A stretch of DNA of 64,000 bases from Ridgeia piscesae (lineage: Eukaryota; Annelida; Polychaeta; Sabellida; Siboglinidae): contig JAODUO010000061.1 of the NCBI GenBank assembly GCA_025642075.2, positions 395,001 through 459,000 of the forward strand, given 5' to 3'. Shown here piece by piece: positions 1 to 14,100 of the stretch. The notes under the pieces are model-generated. The model was not told the origin of the DNA, made no database searches, and worked only from the letters and a program-made list of their open reading frames with translations. The first letter of the stretch is position 1; each line of letters begins with the position of its first letter. The position numbers and the translations under genes are program-made.

Positions 1-453
1 CACCTGCGGCGACGCCGTTTCATTGGCTGGCAGCGTAACGTCAAATGGCGCCATTCACGTGACTCGAGTATTCGAGCGAGCACGACACCTGGTATCAATC
101 GAGCGAGTTCGCACAATTCGCGAATCACGCACTCGGGTATACGGACAGTCTATCCGGAATCCGACACGGCGCTGTGTCCGTGTGTTTGTGCGGAGACGGA
201 TCTATCGTACTCGCGGTCGGTGACTCGGCCACGTACTCAGCGCCAATCGCGCGACGTTAGTCACTGCAAGCTAACAGCCGGAGACCGGTTGTAATGAGTA
301 GGCACTCGGCCGCTATATCGCACAGCGACGTGAGTCGACTCAGTTGTAACCGGCATCGCCACGCTGACGACACTACTAGCGGATTTCACTGACGGCATTT
401 CGACAACGATTGTTTCGTACTGCGTGGAAGCGCCCGTCTACCCTGTTGATATG
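1..453 (+). promoter_or_regulatory. CpG-rich candidate promoter and first exon
   Basis: The segment is dense in CG dinucleotides, unlike the DNA after about 10.3 kb. It ends in a strong donor: ATG at 451-453 is followed directly by gtgagtatt at 454. Spliced to the exon at 10018, the ATG gives M-A-D-A-G-D-M-E-K in the plakin frame, with G at -3 and G at +4 (good start context). An in-frame TGA at 331-333 lies upstream and no other in-frame ATG lies between them. I infer an alternative promoter and 5' leader for a spectraplakin form lacking the CH domains. No TATA box is obvious. The transcription start cannot be placed from sequence. The alternative is a chance donor in CpG-rich DNA. Confidence 0.4.
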
Positions 454-2810
454 GTGAGTATTGTTCTAATATGTAAACTAACGGCTGCAGTGTTAGCTAA
501 ACAGGCCTGCATATGTGTCACATGTGTTATAACCAATGCTCGCTGTAGTGTAGACACGATGTCAGTGGTGTGTTTAATTCGACCACTCACCACCTATTCC
601 TATCCTTAAGACATATTCTACAGGTGAATGTTCCACCTGTGGCCGTTGTGTTGTTGTGCCGGGCGGAATGATTGACCTGTTAATGATGATGTCATCGGCG
701 GCATACCTGGGCACACTCGAGCGGGCGATAATATCGATAACCGTGCATTCTCCACACTCACATATACACACCTCCGCGGACACGCGCGGATGTGGGAGCG
801 GCGGCATAAACACGACGGTGACGCGATGTGATTGATAGCGTATACCTGTCGTCTGTCCACGACCATTGGGAGCGCTTCATCAATCACCATCACACGCTCC
901 CGCGAATACATTGTTCGAGATTCTGTCGACGAATCGTGGTCGTACCCTGGAACAAAACACACGCCCTCACTGTAATGTTGACTACCTCGCCTACATACAT
1001 AATTATATATACGTACATACACACGTCACCCCTTAACTGATTCACGAGCTCGTTTCCTCTAGCACGGGCGTACGTCCAGCTGACACATAACCAGCTCGCT
1101 GTCGCATTACGAGTATTTTGCAAAGGGACACCGACGTCGTTTGAAGTTACACCGAAACTCCACTGCAAATCGACATACATTGCATTCAATATTGGCGGCG
1201 TGTAGTATGCCTTCTAAGTTGATTTTCAGTCAACGTCGATTAACTTCACGTATGCCAGGGTCACTGAACCATGGTTCGCTTTTACGAGTGAGTAAACACG
1301 GTCTCATTTCGAGACCTTAAAATATACGCCATTGTTCGATCCGTACATTGTAATCGAAGTTCCACCAACAGGACTGCACCGTGCTGTATAGTGGCAATAG
1401 CACACTACGTCATATTTTCTCACTTACGCCGTGTCGCCGTGTACAAAAGGAATGTCGGTTATAGTTAACGTTCAATATCGCTGATATCTACAAATACGTC
1501 CACCCAAAAGAACAAGCTCCAGATGGTTCGCGGACAAAGCAGCAATTGACTTGTCAAGTGACTATACACATTTCATTTACGCGTGGACCGCCCCTTTCGG
1601 GTATCTGTCAGTGTTGTATCAAACGCATTCACACTGGTAGTGTGTGCACTATGCACTGTGCACATTCGGCAGACACGCCTAACTGGCCTAACTTCATTCT
1701 CTCGAGAACGAGTACAGTCAAAAATTTGACTCTATACATTATACATTGATCTACTTCTTCTTGTCCGCCATCGTTTTCCTGACCGTGTCTACATTCCTCA
1801 ACGAAATGCTTAAATGATATTATAATTTTCTTGTCAAGTAAATCATGACAGTAAACACCATAAATGGAGCTGATTCCAGGACTTACCCCACGCAGCCCCG
1901 GAAGGGGCGGATACTTATGGCTGACTCCCTTTCATCCTCCCGGCTCGCTGGCAACCCAACACCCATTGAAAGATTGTCCCATGGACATGCACTTGTGTTC
2001 ACAACTGACAAATATTGCCGGGGTGATTTCGCACCGCCGCCCGCATTCATTGCCATTGTCCGGCGAGAGATAAAGACCACCTCAGCCGAAGCATCATTTA
2101 TGACAACAGAATCTTATCAGAACTACGCGGGGTTCAACAAGGTAAAGCCTGGGACAGGTGGAAGAAATCGCCGTCGTGGAGATGCGTGCTATTACTTAGC
2201 ATATGTTAGAATCTGAACACTAGCAAGCCACACACCCCTTGCATGCGATCATATAAACAGTATCGTCTTTCTTTTCTGGAATCTAAATAGTCTTCAATCT
2301 AGAACCTTCAATATAGAACCTTCTTGGGGTCGGAATAAACGAGAAGCATACAAAACATGTCTGTAGACACGGAAAGTAATTTTCAAGACTCAGTCAGCTG
2401 TTTAGGAAACCACACGTCTGGTCAGATGACCACGTTGAGCGTGACGTTCACCAACACCAGCAAGGGACGGGGAAGTAAACAGAGCTGCGGCTTGCCACAA
2501 GAGGAAATAAAACCATATTTGGACCCGCCCACCTTCCGGGTACCACGCAGCGTTACCAGTTGGCCTCTTAATCACAGGGGTAGTTATGATGCATGCGGTT
2601 AATTATTTATACCACTGTGTAGCCCCGGATTATACGGGCAGAGAGCGGGGCGATTGGTGTATGAACTGCCGCAGACGCTTATCGCTTCCGATTCTAAAGA
2701 ACAGTCTCATTGCGGAGTTCCTACTCCTTCAAGACGAAATTTAACACGATGCAACGCACGGAGATTCTAGCCGTTGTTGTAATTAACTAAGGCTATTGCT
2801 GTGATATAAA

Positions 2811-2833
2811 TTAAACTAATTCCATTAGTTTAA
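2811..2833. repeat. Perfect 10-bp inverted repeat
   Basis: TTAAACTAAT and ATTAGTTTAA are separated by three bases, giving a short AT-rich hairpin. No flanking duplication was seen. Confidence 0.6.
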
Positions 2834-5800
2834 TGGTACATCAACAACATGCTCTACGACTGGCGGACACACTGAGGATAATGCAATCTAGCTCTGTTGG
2901 TTTACGCACTTTGTTTACCGTTGGATATTAACGCTGTAGTTTAGACATTATATAGCACTGTATGGTACACAGATTGAAACGATCAGCTTTCGCGTTCACA
3001 TATTAAATTGTAAAGACCGGGGCTTGGCAATTTCATTTGTATAGTAAGCCTTTGTTTTTTGACAGAACCACCAAATGGTCCAGACCCCTTCCACCTGGAG
3101 TATATATGTAACGTGAGAGGTGGAACAGTTACAAAGTGGACTAGACATGCAGCCGGTGTCTAATTGTTTGGAGGGTACATGACACGCACGGAGAAATAGA
3201 TTGAACATCATCATGTGTTATCGTTGTCTGCATACTCATCTGCCGGCTGTAAATAAATGACAGGCATTATTGTTAAACCTGGGTTGCGTGTTGTAGATGT
3301 TGGCATGAACAGGGTTAAGATTAAAGCAACCTGTCAGCGCCGCTATCAAGACGTAATATGCCAGGAGAAAAATTTGATGAATTCACAACGGTTTGTGAGA
3401 ACGCTACAATGACGCGTCTCGCGACTATTCAGACGACCAGTTCACGAGTGATCAAACGCAGGAAAGGTTGGAGCGGTGTCAGAGAAAGGTACACCAGCAG
3501 GGCTTCTTCAAATTGGCTGCGGTCTCTGGAAGTTGCGTTGTCTGCGCTAACGATACAGTGGCATGGCGTCACACGTACACAACACTTTATCGTGCCCATT
3601 TATAGACATAGTAATGACTACCTGTGCTCACATAGTGAAGAATTGGAGTGTCATACGAAAAAACCAGATGTCATGCACGGTTATAGTTGGAACAACATGC
3701 CACACACATACGTGATCTTTAGCATAATAGAAATAATTACAATAAACTAAAACGGGGAGCAACCGCATGGGCGATGCGCGACTACAAAGCATAAAATGCT
3801 GGGGTCAGAAAGCTCCTTTTGGAATATTGGTATTGATCGCTGTCGACAAATCAGTTACTCCAGAATTCAATGTTATTTTACCAATACTATTTCCATTTCA
3901 AGTTACCGGCGTTTTACATAGTTCGTAGTTGTTGAGCAGACAGCAGTCGATTTGTTTCCGCAAAAAAGTGTGCGGAGAGACTGTATTTTGTCTTGCATGT
4001 GTACTTATGACAATAGTAAGTATACTAACAACCCTCATTTGTTACGACGTTGAACATTCGCTGACACGTGTGTACGCGTATACGCACTCGTGTCGTACCG
4101 ATATGATTAAAGTGGCCCATATTGCTCGCAGCCTGCCAACTAAATTGGAATTCCAGCTAGATTCATTAGCGCATTTGTAGATATGTTTCGTTTACCTATA
4201 CAGCAACGACGAAGGTGCGCGTGTGTAGTGGGACCATGTTTCCAATTACAGATAAGCAACGGTCTATTATCAATGCCCAGGTAGTCGATATGATCACTGA
4301 CAAGGAACCTCACAGAAGACTGCGGTTTTCACGGCGCCCACATGTAACCTTCGCACTTGGGGCTTGCACTTGGCAGATCTTTTCAATGTAGAACTTACAT
4401 AAAAACACCGCCCAATGGTGTATGGTTCTTACACAACTCCATTCCGTAATGGAGCAACAATGCATACACCTACTCTGAGAATACGCAACAAAACTGAATG
4501 ACGCGACCATCATGAGTCGAGCATGGTGCAACAATCAACATTATTGTACTTTGATTGTGATTTGCTCTAAAGAACAGTTCAATTTACCATTGTGAAATCA
4601 GTTGCAGTTTCAGCAGCAAACTCTATTTGACCTGGGTAATGTAATTATAAATGCTGTGTCCTTGGTACAAGAACGTTATCCGTGATCTTTGCCATTGTAT
4701 GACGTGAAACTTATCGTCAAGCGTGCCAACAAATTCTCAGTACCATTGTTCTGACCGAGTAACTCCTTTTAACTTTCCCCGTAGTCTCTTAAAACTCACA
4801 TGTTCTGTGCTGCAAGTGTCGCTGTCCTGATAGTTCTCTTTTGAAGACACTGCTTTCGGTCATTGTGGTTGACGCGGGCGCGTGACCTTTGTTTCGCAAG
4901 AACAGAACGTATAACACCCACACTTAGAGTGTGAACGGTCAAGAGAAATATTGCGAGATAATGTGTAATATATAACGCATTTCCAGTGTGCCATAAACGG
5001 CACATGCCTAGTGTATAAGTTGGACGCGCTTATGTTGTTTTATTATCAACGTTTAAGCTCAAATAGTTAATGCGACGCGTTGTGCATAAAAATCGTTCAT
5101 TCGTTTGAACCGCGGCTATCGTAGAAACATCTGAATTACGCCGAACAGACAACACCTGGTATGCAGGTTACACGCCCATTTCCCCGGCACCACCTGTATG
5201 ATACCGTCCTGCATGTAACCCTAACCATGCACTCGTGACTGACTGACCGCTGACAACTCTTGCGCCATTGATGGTGCGTTTGGCCGCGGTCAAAGGAGCG
5301 ACCAGGGAACCATTATCGCCTCATGGGTTCGTGCATTGTTCCGCAGGGGACGACGGTGCAGCTGACTACCCGGGGCACCGCCGCCACCTGCTGCACGCGC
5401 GAACGGCTGCGCCACGTGTAGCCTGCTTAGGGGTATTCTCTCCCGAATCGCTACAGGTATTCCCGATCCCTTCTCCGCACGACTGAGCGGCCATGCGTGT
5501 CCTATTTTGGTCATGCGACGTGTATTTGGCTCTTCGTCACCTTCAACCAACCCCCGAATTTAAGTCCCTACAGATATAATGCATTTTTAGTTTGTTTAAC
5601 ATACTGCTGTTGCACCCTCCGTTATTCAGTATACATACTTCAGACGCTATCTCATATCTAAGTAGTGCGTTACTCTATCTAAACTTCGTATAACAGTACG
5701 CGACAGCTCATCTATAATATGTTATATTTTATGTAAAATTCGGGTTTGTCCAGCTTAATATTTGCATCGTCAGTCATCACCATCACCAATGCCATCACTA

Positions 5801-7989
5801 CCATCATCCTAGTAATGTTAATGTTCATCATCATCGCCGTCGTCGTCGTTATTATCATCGTGTTAACGTGTTACGTTGGCTGCATGCCCGTTGTTGCCTT
5901 ACGTCACGCATATTTGCCATGTCGGGGGACGACCGTCCGACTGCAGATGGAAGTCGGCCGCAACATATGAATAACAAAACATGTACACAAAGGAGAAATA
6001 CGTACAGTGATTTCAATGTCTGCACCGTTGTGCGGTTAGACAATTGATTATCGCTTTCGCGAATCCCGTCTGCGTGCGAAATAACATGAATTCATAAACA
6101 TGACTGCAAAAGAAACTTAACATGAAAGTAGTTGTTAATACAATAGCATTCTAAGTAAAACGGCTGATGATGTGATTCACGAGCCGACAACCAAACATGT
6201 ACCTTTGCAGAGTTTGCACCTTATAATCTTGCGATACAAGATCGTTGGTTTGAGTGGTGAACAACACTGAAGTATCTCGTGAGTATCCCGATTCCAGAAA
6301 TCCCGCGGAAACGGGTGTTCAGCCAATCAATGCGGCGACATAGGACGAAGGATTCTATGGCTTGTGTAGCTATAAGATCCTTGGTACGACGCTGCTTTAT
6401 GTTCTCCACAACACTCGGGCTCAATAAACTCGTATCCAGACCATGAAGGTACAGACGGTGCGAAGTGCAATCTTGTAGCGCTAAAATAAACACCACTGTC
6501 CTGGACAATTCGATTGAGATGGACGACAGACAACTCAGGGAACGACTGCAGCAGGGTTTTCTCTGCGTGTGAACAGTGTTTACGATGCAACTTCTGACAG
6601 TAAGCACATATTGGGAACGGCAATGCATTAATAGTTAGAGGAAAGCAGCGTTTTTACACACAAATGTATGCAGATTGAAGTCGAACAACCAGGCAACTGA
6701 TCGCAACTGTTGCCATTGTACCTGTTTAAATATGTCGGTACCACATTTCATGTTGACAAAAACACCTGAGACAATGAGACATGTCGTCTCGGTGCCACAA
6801 CTGCAGGGTTCAGTTCAGTCGACCGCTGGTGGATGTATTGTAAGTACAACGACACATAGTATATCCCATGCAAAGACACGCGTTCAGAAATCCAGTGTGG
6901 TCGTTCATGTAGGCTACCTCTTCGTCCAACTGGCATTCTCTAGACTATAGTGCTAGGGTCTTATCTAAAATCACGACGCCTAGACATTGATGTCCCATCC
7001 ACTGGCCATTCAATGTTCACAATGCCTGGTCGATATGACGCTATCTATTGTACCTAAAAGACCACAACAATATGTATTAGTGCAGACACTAAGACAGCGC
7101 AAACTGATAACATCTGTAACCGCATTCCATTCCACGGTCATCGCAACGTTGCTGTTTGTGTTCTTTGTTTGTCTGTCGTACCGGAACAGTACCAGGCCTA
7201 CAACAGGACATCTTTCAAGTTTCAAGGAACGAAGAACGACGTCGACGGTTGCGAACACGTCAGACGCCACGAGGGCGCGCGTGGTTCGGGGAAATGTGCA
7301 CGTTCTCCACGCGTTACGCATACGTCCTACGCACAAAAAGCAGGCTCGTGCGGTTGGAATGGCAATTAAATTTCCCCGTGACGCAATATCTCCCTGCCGA
7401 GACAGATGATCGGGTCCCGTTACGGACCGAGCAAACATTACTCTACTTGGAAAAGCGTGTCCCAGGCGGTGGCCATCTCGGCGCTTGTTTACGATACGAC
7501 CTCGCAGTGGCCCGGGCAGTCGGTAGCGTTAGCGTTTTGCTACGACGTCGGGGATGCCAAAAACGGCTTGCCCGCTCACTGTCCCGGTCCCGGTCCCGCA
7601 GAGACGCCGCCGTCCAGCCAGACGTCAACTCCAATTCCCGGTTATCTAGACAGAATCCAAGCCCACATGGGACGTCCGTCCGGGGAAGCCCGACAGCGGG
7701 TAATTTTACAATTGATCACGGTGATTTGCGATTGCCATGGACAGCGAGCGCAACATGGGTGCAGTGTCGGTGGTGTTTTCACGACGTTTTCGCTTGGCGG
7801 GCGGTCGTTGTTGCATCCACTGCATATTACCCCGTTTATAGCCACGACTTCCAGGAATTATAAGTAACGCTGTTTTATTACCTCATTCTATGCCATCATA
7901 ATGGAAATATGAATTGATACTAGTAACACTAATAGTACTAGTAATACTACTAATAACGGTAATCACGGTAAAAACGGTAATCACGATAA

Positions 7990-8039
7990 TAATGGTAACA
8001 ATGGTAACAATGGTAACAATGGTAACAATGGTAACAATA
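7990..8039 (+). repeat. 9-bp tandem repeat (AATGGTAAC)n
   Basis: About five near-perfect copies of AATGGTAAC, preceded by related degenerate GGTAAT/ACGGTAA units from about 7930. It reads as a valine/threonine/isoleucine-rich open frame on the minus strand, which I regard as spurious. Confidence 0.8.
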
Positions 8040-9418
8040 GTGATATGATGAAAATAGAAAATAATAATGTATAACTTATTAGACTTCATACCAACCCGAG
8101 TGTGTTTCTAGATAACATAAGCCTATGGGGCTGTCTCGTGGTATGTGTCTAGTCTACAATGACGGGGAAACAATCGATACGAGCTTTGTGCTGTTCCTTC
8201 CCGGAAAGAGCAGCTATTCTAGACTGGACTCTTGTGTAGTTTTTTTCACGCACACCATATGGATTTACTTGCCAGACAAATGTCCCCCGCGCACGAGCTG
8301 CACTGCGCCGACACTCACGGCCACTGCCGACACAGTATTAGTTTCTGCGGCGATCGGAGAAACAAATGGCTGTCTCGTTTCAACGCGATAACCGTCGCGT
8401 GTCCATGAAAGCACCGGATCGAGATGTCCACAAAAGAACCGCTCGCCTGATCCAGTGCGTCCGTTCGTTAGGACAAAGGCCGATTGTTGATTCACGCGTG
8501 CATGGTCTGTGACACACCACAATATATCAACAATGAACGTTTCCGTCTTAATCGCTCATGGGCGTCAGTGGCTCCGACACCGCGGCACTGTCGAGAACAC
8601 TTCGCCCACTAAGCAAATACACAGAGTCAATTAAGTCTGGTGTAAATGCCCGAATTATGCGTTACACTGACGCCAATTAAATTATGACTTATACTGGCTT
8701 ACGACAGCGACAACAAAGAAACTAGTAGTTCATTGCCAAGTACGGGTGTTGTCCGTAACTGAGTGGACAAAACCGCCGCCGAAAGTGCTATATTTACGTT
8801 CACGTCGCCCGATTACTGCAATGCTAATTATAATCCAACCTAAGGCTACTTCCACGGTACAAAGTTCTCGCTTTGATTCGGGTACCGTGTATGTTTGCAT
8901 TAATATTAACTTGTACTCAAGCGACGACACGTGTCTCTTGTGGTTGTTTTCATAGGGAATCATGCTGCTAAATAATACCTCACCTGGCTTTGCATGCGCA
9001 TGCTTTTGAAGCACTTTTGAAATAATTAAGCTAAGTAATTGTTGAAAAGCGAAGAGTGTTCCTTTGATAGGATCCCGTATAATTTCGCACAGCCGGCACC
9101 AGTTTGAAGCTACGACCTTCTTTTATCAAGTCGTGTACCTGTATAATCAACAGCACCGCTATCAATTGTCCTCACAGTGCAGTGGGTGTGTAATGTATAC
9201 AAGCACTGCCATAGTAAATGAGGCCTACGTATAAATGGACGCGCATATAATATCTTGCATTCTATTTACCGTTTCTATTGCTCCTTGCATGTCTCAAGGT
9301 ATATAATAATGCATTAATATTAATGTCGGCCTATCTAGGTATCGAGCTTAAATAATGCTATCGAGTCCAACCGTGTTGTTATCGTGTGCTTGCGCGTTTG
9401 TGTGTGCATTGTATGTAG

Positions 9419-9580
<162 letters not shown>

Positions 9581-10017
9581 CAGGTGCCGTGTTTTAATCC
9601 AAGCTGTGCCACAGAAAAGGAGCAAAAGCATTGGAGCTTCAAATCGAACTTGTTGTCCAAGAAAAAAAGATCTAATTTGGCAGGAGCACTGACACAGTTC
9701 CAATCGATCAATACTCATTTTATGATGCGTCGACTCATTAGTCTGCATAAGTAACGAGACTCACGCAACCCCCACCTCCCTGTTCGCGAGCGGTAAACGA
9801 TAGGCCCGGCGGTCGTCACGTGCGATACGGCCAGGGAGACGACAGGGCTTATTTCCCACCGCTAGCTCCGCTCAATGCACTACGGCTCCAGTGGGTGCCA
9901 CGCGCGGTAACTTCGGTCAGGTGCGCGAGCACGCCAGTTAGGTCAGATGCCCCGCTAACGACATAACAACACAGTTGACACCGATAAGTAACCTAGTTCC
10001 CGCTTTCTCTGTGACAG

Positions 10018-10089
10018 GCGGACGCCGGCGATATGGAGAAGACGGGAGGAGCCGTGAAATCGCTGCTCGACATTGAAGAATATTACCAG
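10018..10089 (+). CDS. shot/MACF1: Spectraplakin exon: plakin domain, spectrin repeat 4 start
   Basis: A 72-nt, phase 0/0 exon with a pyrimidine-rich acceptor (ctttctctgtgacag) and a consensus donor (gtaagt). It reads A-D-A-G-D-M-E-K-T-G-G-A-V-K-S-L-L-D-I-E, then E-Y-Y-Q. By order and reading frame it leads into the 25328 exon, and together they match the middle of spectrin repeat 4 of the plakin domain as known in plectin and MACF1. It sits exactly at the change from CpG-rich to CpG-poor DNA. It could be joined to upstream CH-domain exons outside the window, or to the ATG at 451. An internal ATG (10033) could also serve as a start. The exon is short, so identity rests on phase, splice sites and context. 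Confidence 0.75.
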
Positions 10090-11035
10090 GTAAGTGTCTG
10101 ACACCGGGAAGCGTGAGAAAGAAGTGAGGAGATTTACAAGCAGGTACCTAGTAGTAGTACAAGCATACGCCGGTATCTCGTTGAGTATAATGTTGTCAGT
10201 TGGGGCTTGGACTCGCGTCGTAGCACGATCTGAAAAGATTTTGACCGATTTCAATGATCTTGTTTAGTGATGGGGAAATGGAAAGTTGGCATAGTTATCA
10301 TGTGCGGTGTTTATGTTTTACGCGCTGCATGTGACGTCTGAACCGCTTCAGCTGGACCGATCGTAATTAGACAAGTCAGGTTAGCGGACGCGTGTCTTGT
10401 GACACGGCTCATGTCGTCCACAGACAGTGTCAGGTGTACGTTGCACAAGTTCGCTTTTGTTCGGACGTGAGAGTCCGCTTTGGAGACCATGGACGCCACA
10501 GAACTCCAGACATGTGTCACGTTAGTGTCATCTATTTGCTCGGTGGAAAGACACACAGGTGACAACGATTTTATGGCATCATTCTTGATGGATGATGGTG
10601 ACAAACATTGCTGTTTACCTTTTGAAAGTGCAACGTTGACTCTGCATCTCTGAGCATCTACTTGATCACACCTCCTTGTTTATCAGGAACTGTGTCATCA
10701 AAATAGAGGACCAGTGCAGCCACAACTGGGCAAGGTGAAAGTGATCCGGAAAATCATATAAAAACTCTTAAATGGCAACATTGGCTCCTATATGAGAAAA
10801 TTGATGCTGAACATTATAATAATGTAATAATAATAATAATAAAAGTTTTATTCACCATTTTCAACATGCAATGTACATCTTGTGTCAAATAGGAATATGT
10901 TCTGGGTTTGAGTCTCATCTGGAAAGACTTTATTCCTTAAAGTTTGCAAAAGATGCGATATACGATTCAAATACAGCAAAATACAACTTTTGGCATCAGT
11001 GAACTTGGCATGTTTTGTAGAGCGGTACTGTCCAG

Positions 11036-11126
11036 GTGTACTGGTACCGCATGCACACTTATGCCAGGAGTACTGGTACCGCATGCACACTTATGCCAGG
11101 TGTACAGGTACCGCATGCACACTTCT
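11036..11126 (+). repeat. 32-bp tandem repeat, about 3 copies
   Basis: The unit starts CTGGTACCGCATGCACACTT and continues ATGCCAGGTGTA. Starts lie at 11041, 11073 and 11105, with few differences. Each unit contains GGTACC and GCATGC palindromes. Confidence 0.85.
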
Positions 11127-14100
11127 TTGTAAGTTGCTGTATGTCTTTGTCTTGTGAAATCGTGTTAGTGTTCTGGTCTAAGCAGATAGAAATCAGTAAA
11201 CCTGGGAACAAATACCCACGTTCACCATGGTCTTCCTTCCTTGTCTTCAAGTCGTTGTCACTCTTTGCACTCTTAGCAGTCACCTTATTTTTATTGAATA
11301 TATTGTTCTTGGCTCCAAGAATGGTTTATTGTATGATTTGACGTACTTTGGAGCAAACATTTATTGATGAGTACAAAATCTGAGCCAACACACGTGACAC
11401 CAGTACATGAACAAGGCCCATAGCTGACGGTCGAAACGTCATACTCATCCATAAATTTTTGCTACAAAGTGAGTCAAATCATACAATAAACCTTATTTTT
11501 AGTAATCAGTTTTTTTGCTCCTCAGTCCTTTGTAGTTTGATACTTTGTGTTTATCTTGAACATATGTGGTGTGACATACAAATAATTATTTACATGGCAC
11601 AGTTGCTTCTAAGCTCCTTTTGTGGGATAATCACCCTGCCTACAAGACCTTGTCACTTAGCACCCTAACAGATAACATTGTTGGGACCTCACAGACTTCT
11701 AAACAGCCTCCATACAAAGATGAACATTTGATACTCTACTGCTACTGGGTGTATTCCAGTGACACTGTCTACAGTATCCTGGTAACACTGCTGACTGTAG
11801 AAACATCTGATTACATGATTGGTATCACATTTCAAGATGTTTTCAATGTGGCGCTCCTTCCTTGGTGAAGCTCAAGATGACTGCTGGATGAGGCTGGCCA
11901 GGCTCTGTGTTTAATCACATCTCACTGCCTCTTCCTCTTCCCTCATTCTCTACCCTCCTTTCAGTCCTGTCAGTCCTTTGTGTCACATTCTTACTGTATG
12001 GCCTTCCCCCTTTATACTGCAGTCTGAGCACATCAGGGATCTGTTTCACTGATGTTGCGAACAGCTTTTAAATCCAATTTTTTACTCTAAAATCAGTTTT
12101 AATCCTTAACAGTGATCTTGAATATACTTGACAAGTGTCACCACCATAACACGTCACAGTGGAAATAGGGTCCACAGCAGGTTGTTTCTCTATTTGATCA
12201 ATGTCTTTGTTCTCTGAGGTGTGGACGTGTGATCAGTCATCACTGTATGTGCTCCTTCATTCCTTCTGTCTGGCGGCCATCTTTTTCCAATAGTCTCTTC
12301 AGCCTGTGGGTTCCTGCCAGCCGTAAATCTCACAATTTCCTGCTTTCATGTCCTAATTGATATCACAGAATACTCCTGGCTAGTGAGTAGTGATGACCAT
12401 GGTAGACAAGAAGTCTGCCAGCTGGACGTTCTGTCAGGTTTCTTTGTGTGCTCCACCTTTCCAGGCCATCTCCATGTTTGGTTGTGTACAGGGTGCTCTA
12501 GAAATTGTGTAATGAAGCCAGGCACTTTTAATCATGTTAACACAGTCCCACAGGGTGATTAAGATACATAATAGTGGGTTGTGCCCTTCTTTATCTCCTA
12601 TCTGGTTGATGTCTATCTGGGGAATTACTGTGACTGCAACTTTTTCTTTTTCTAGGGTCTCTCTTGTCTGTTTACATCAGGAATAGTTTTGTGTGACAAC
12701 AAAGGACTGTTTTGAATCGTAGCTTGTGTTTCATCGGGTTAAATTATGTTTATGTGTGTTTCGCTGTTGAATAGTTATGCCTTGTTTTGAGTTAGACAAA
12801 TAAATATTCATTTATAAAGGTTTATGTGATATTTAACTAAAACATAAACATTCAAGTATATCACAAACATAACCTATGTTTGGTATATAAACAACGCAGC
12901 CTGTTGGGCAGTCACAGAAAGTTGATATGCAAAATAATTAATTCTCGTAATATAAAGCATCTGGGAGATTATGTAAGCCACAGACAAAACAAGTTCGAAT
13001 AGACACATAAATCCATGAGTCTAAACCCCCGCTGAGGACTGGGTTCAGGACGCATTGAATAATTTAGGGTCCACTCTGATAAAAACTTGGAGCAAGTGCC
13101 TGGTGTCCAACGGATATCAGGTGATCTCATTACGCAAGTTGTCTCCATAAACCATCTGCGCCCACACTAAGTTAACACAGGGTCTCTTGCAGACATGTCT
13201 GGTCCAAGCAGCCAGGCTGAAAATAGTCAGTCATTACATCTGGTGATGTGCATGACATCACAGCCCGACAAATGAGGGTGCTTCCTCCATTTAAATGTAT
13301 TTTGAGAAAAAGACCTGTCGGAATCATAATCTCACATAAAGAGTCTAGTTTTTATTTATGTTAGCGTTAGACCAGTTTAGATGCCCAGTTCAGGGACACT
13401 GGAATCTGCTATGTTTGTTAACGGAAGTCAACAGCTGACTTAAGAAAGCAATCTCAAAGAGAATAAAATCCAGGCTGAAAATAGCTTTTTATGTAAGGAA
13501 TCATTTTCCCACTTAAATTTTGTTTAAGAATCTGACATATCTGTCACATTTGAAATCTTTCATCGCAAAGACATTACCCGGTATATTCTTTAATTTTATG
13601 GTAATATATCAATTTACACACAAAAACCGTCTCAGAGGGAATCTTGCGTGAATCAATTTATGAATTATAACTTCTTAAAAGTATATAATTTTTTTTGAAT
13701 TACACATAATTTATGGAACTCTCTTCAGCCTGAATATCCCAATCCAGACTCAGTCAGTGTGTTTGTAGTTATCTTTCTGTGCCCACCCTGTGGCTGTTAA
13801 TGTATTACCCATCCTGATGTACTGCCCACAAGGTGACAGCTTCAGAGAGCCTGCCAAATACATCTCTGTTTAACTCATCATTGACTCATACCGTGTCGGA
13901 CAGACTCACGAATGACTCAGGACCCTCCTGTCGTTGATTGCAGGTGTGCTGACTGTCAGTAGGTCATGTCATTTACATACGCAGCCACAGGCTATTGTTT
14001 TATGTGGACCAGACTTGATGCATTGTCCTACTTACACCACAGCAGCTGTCTGTAGTGCATGTGATGTGACACCTGCTAATGTTTGTCCACCAGGGAGCAT

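Noticed and set aside
7156..7867. 235- and 153-codon overlapping + frames
   Set aside because: High CpG and low stop density explain them; three frames are open together, composition is arginine-rich without any domain, and there is no splice support.
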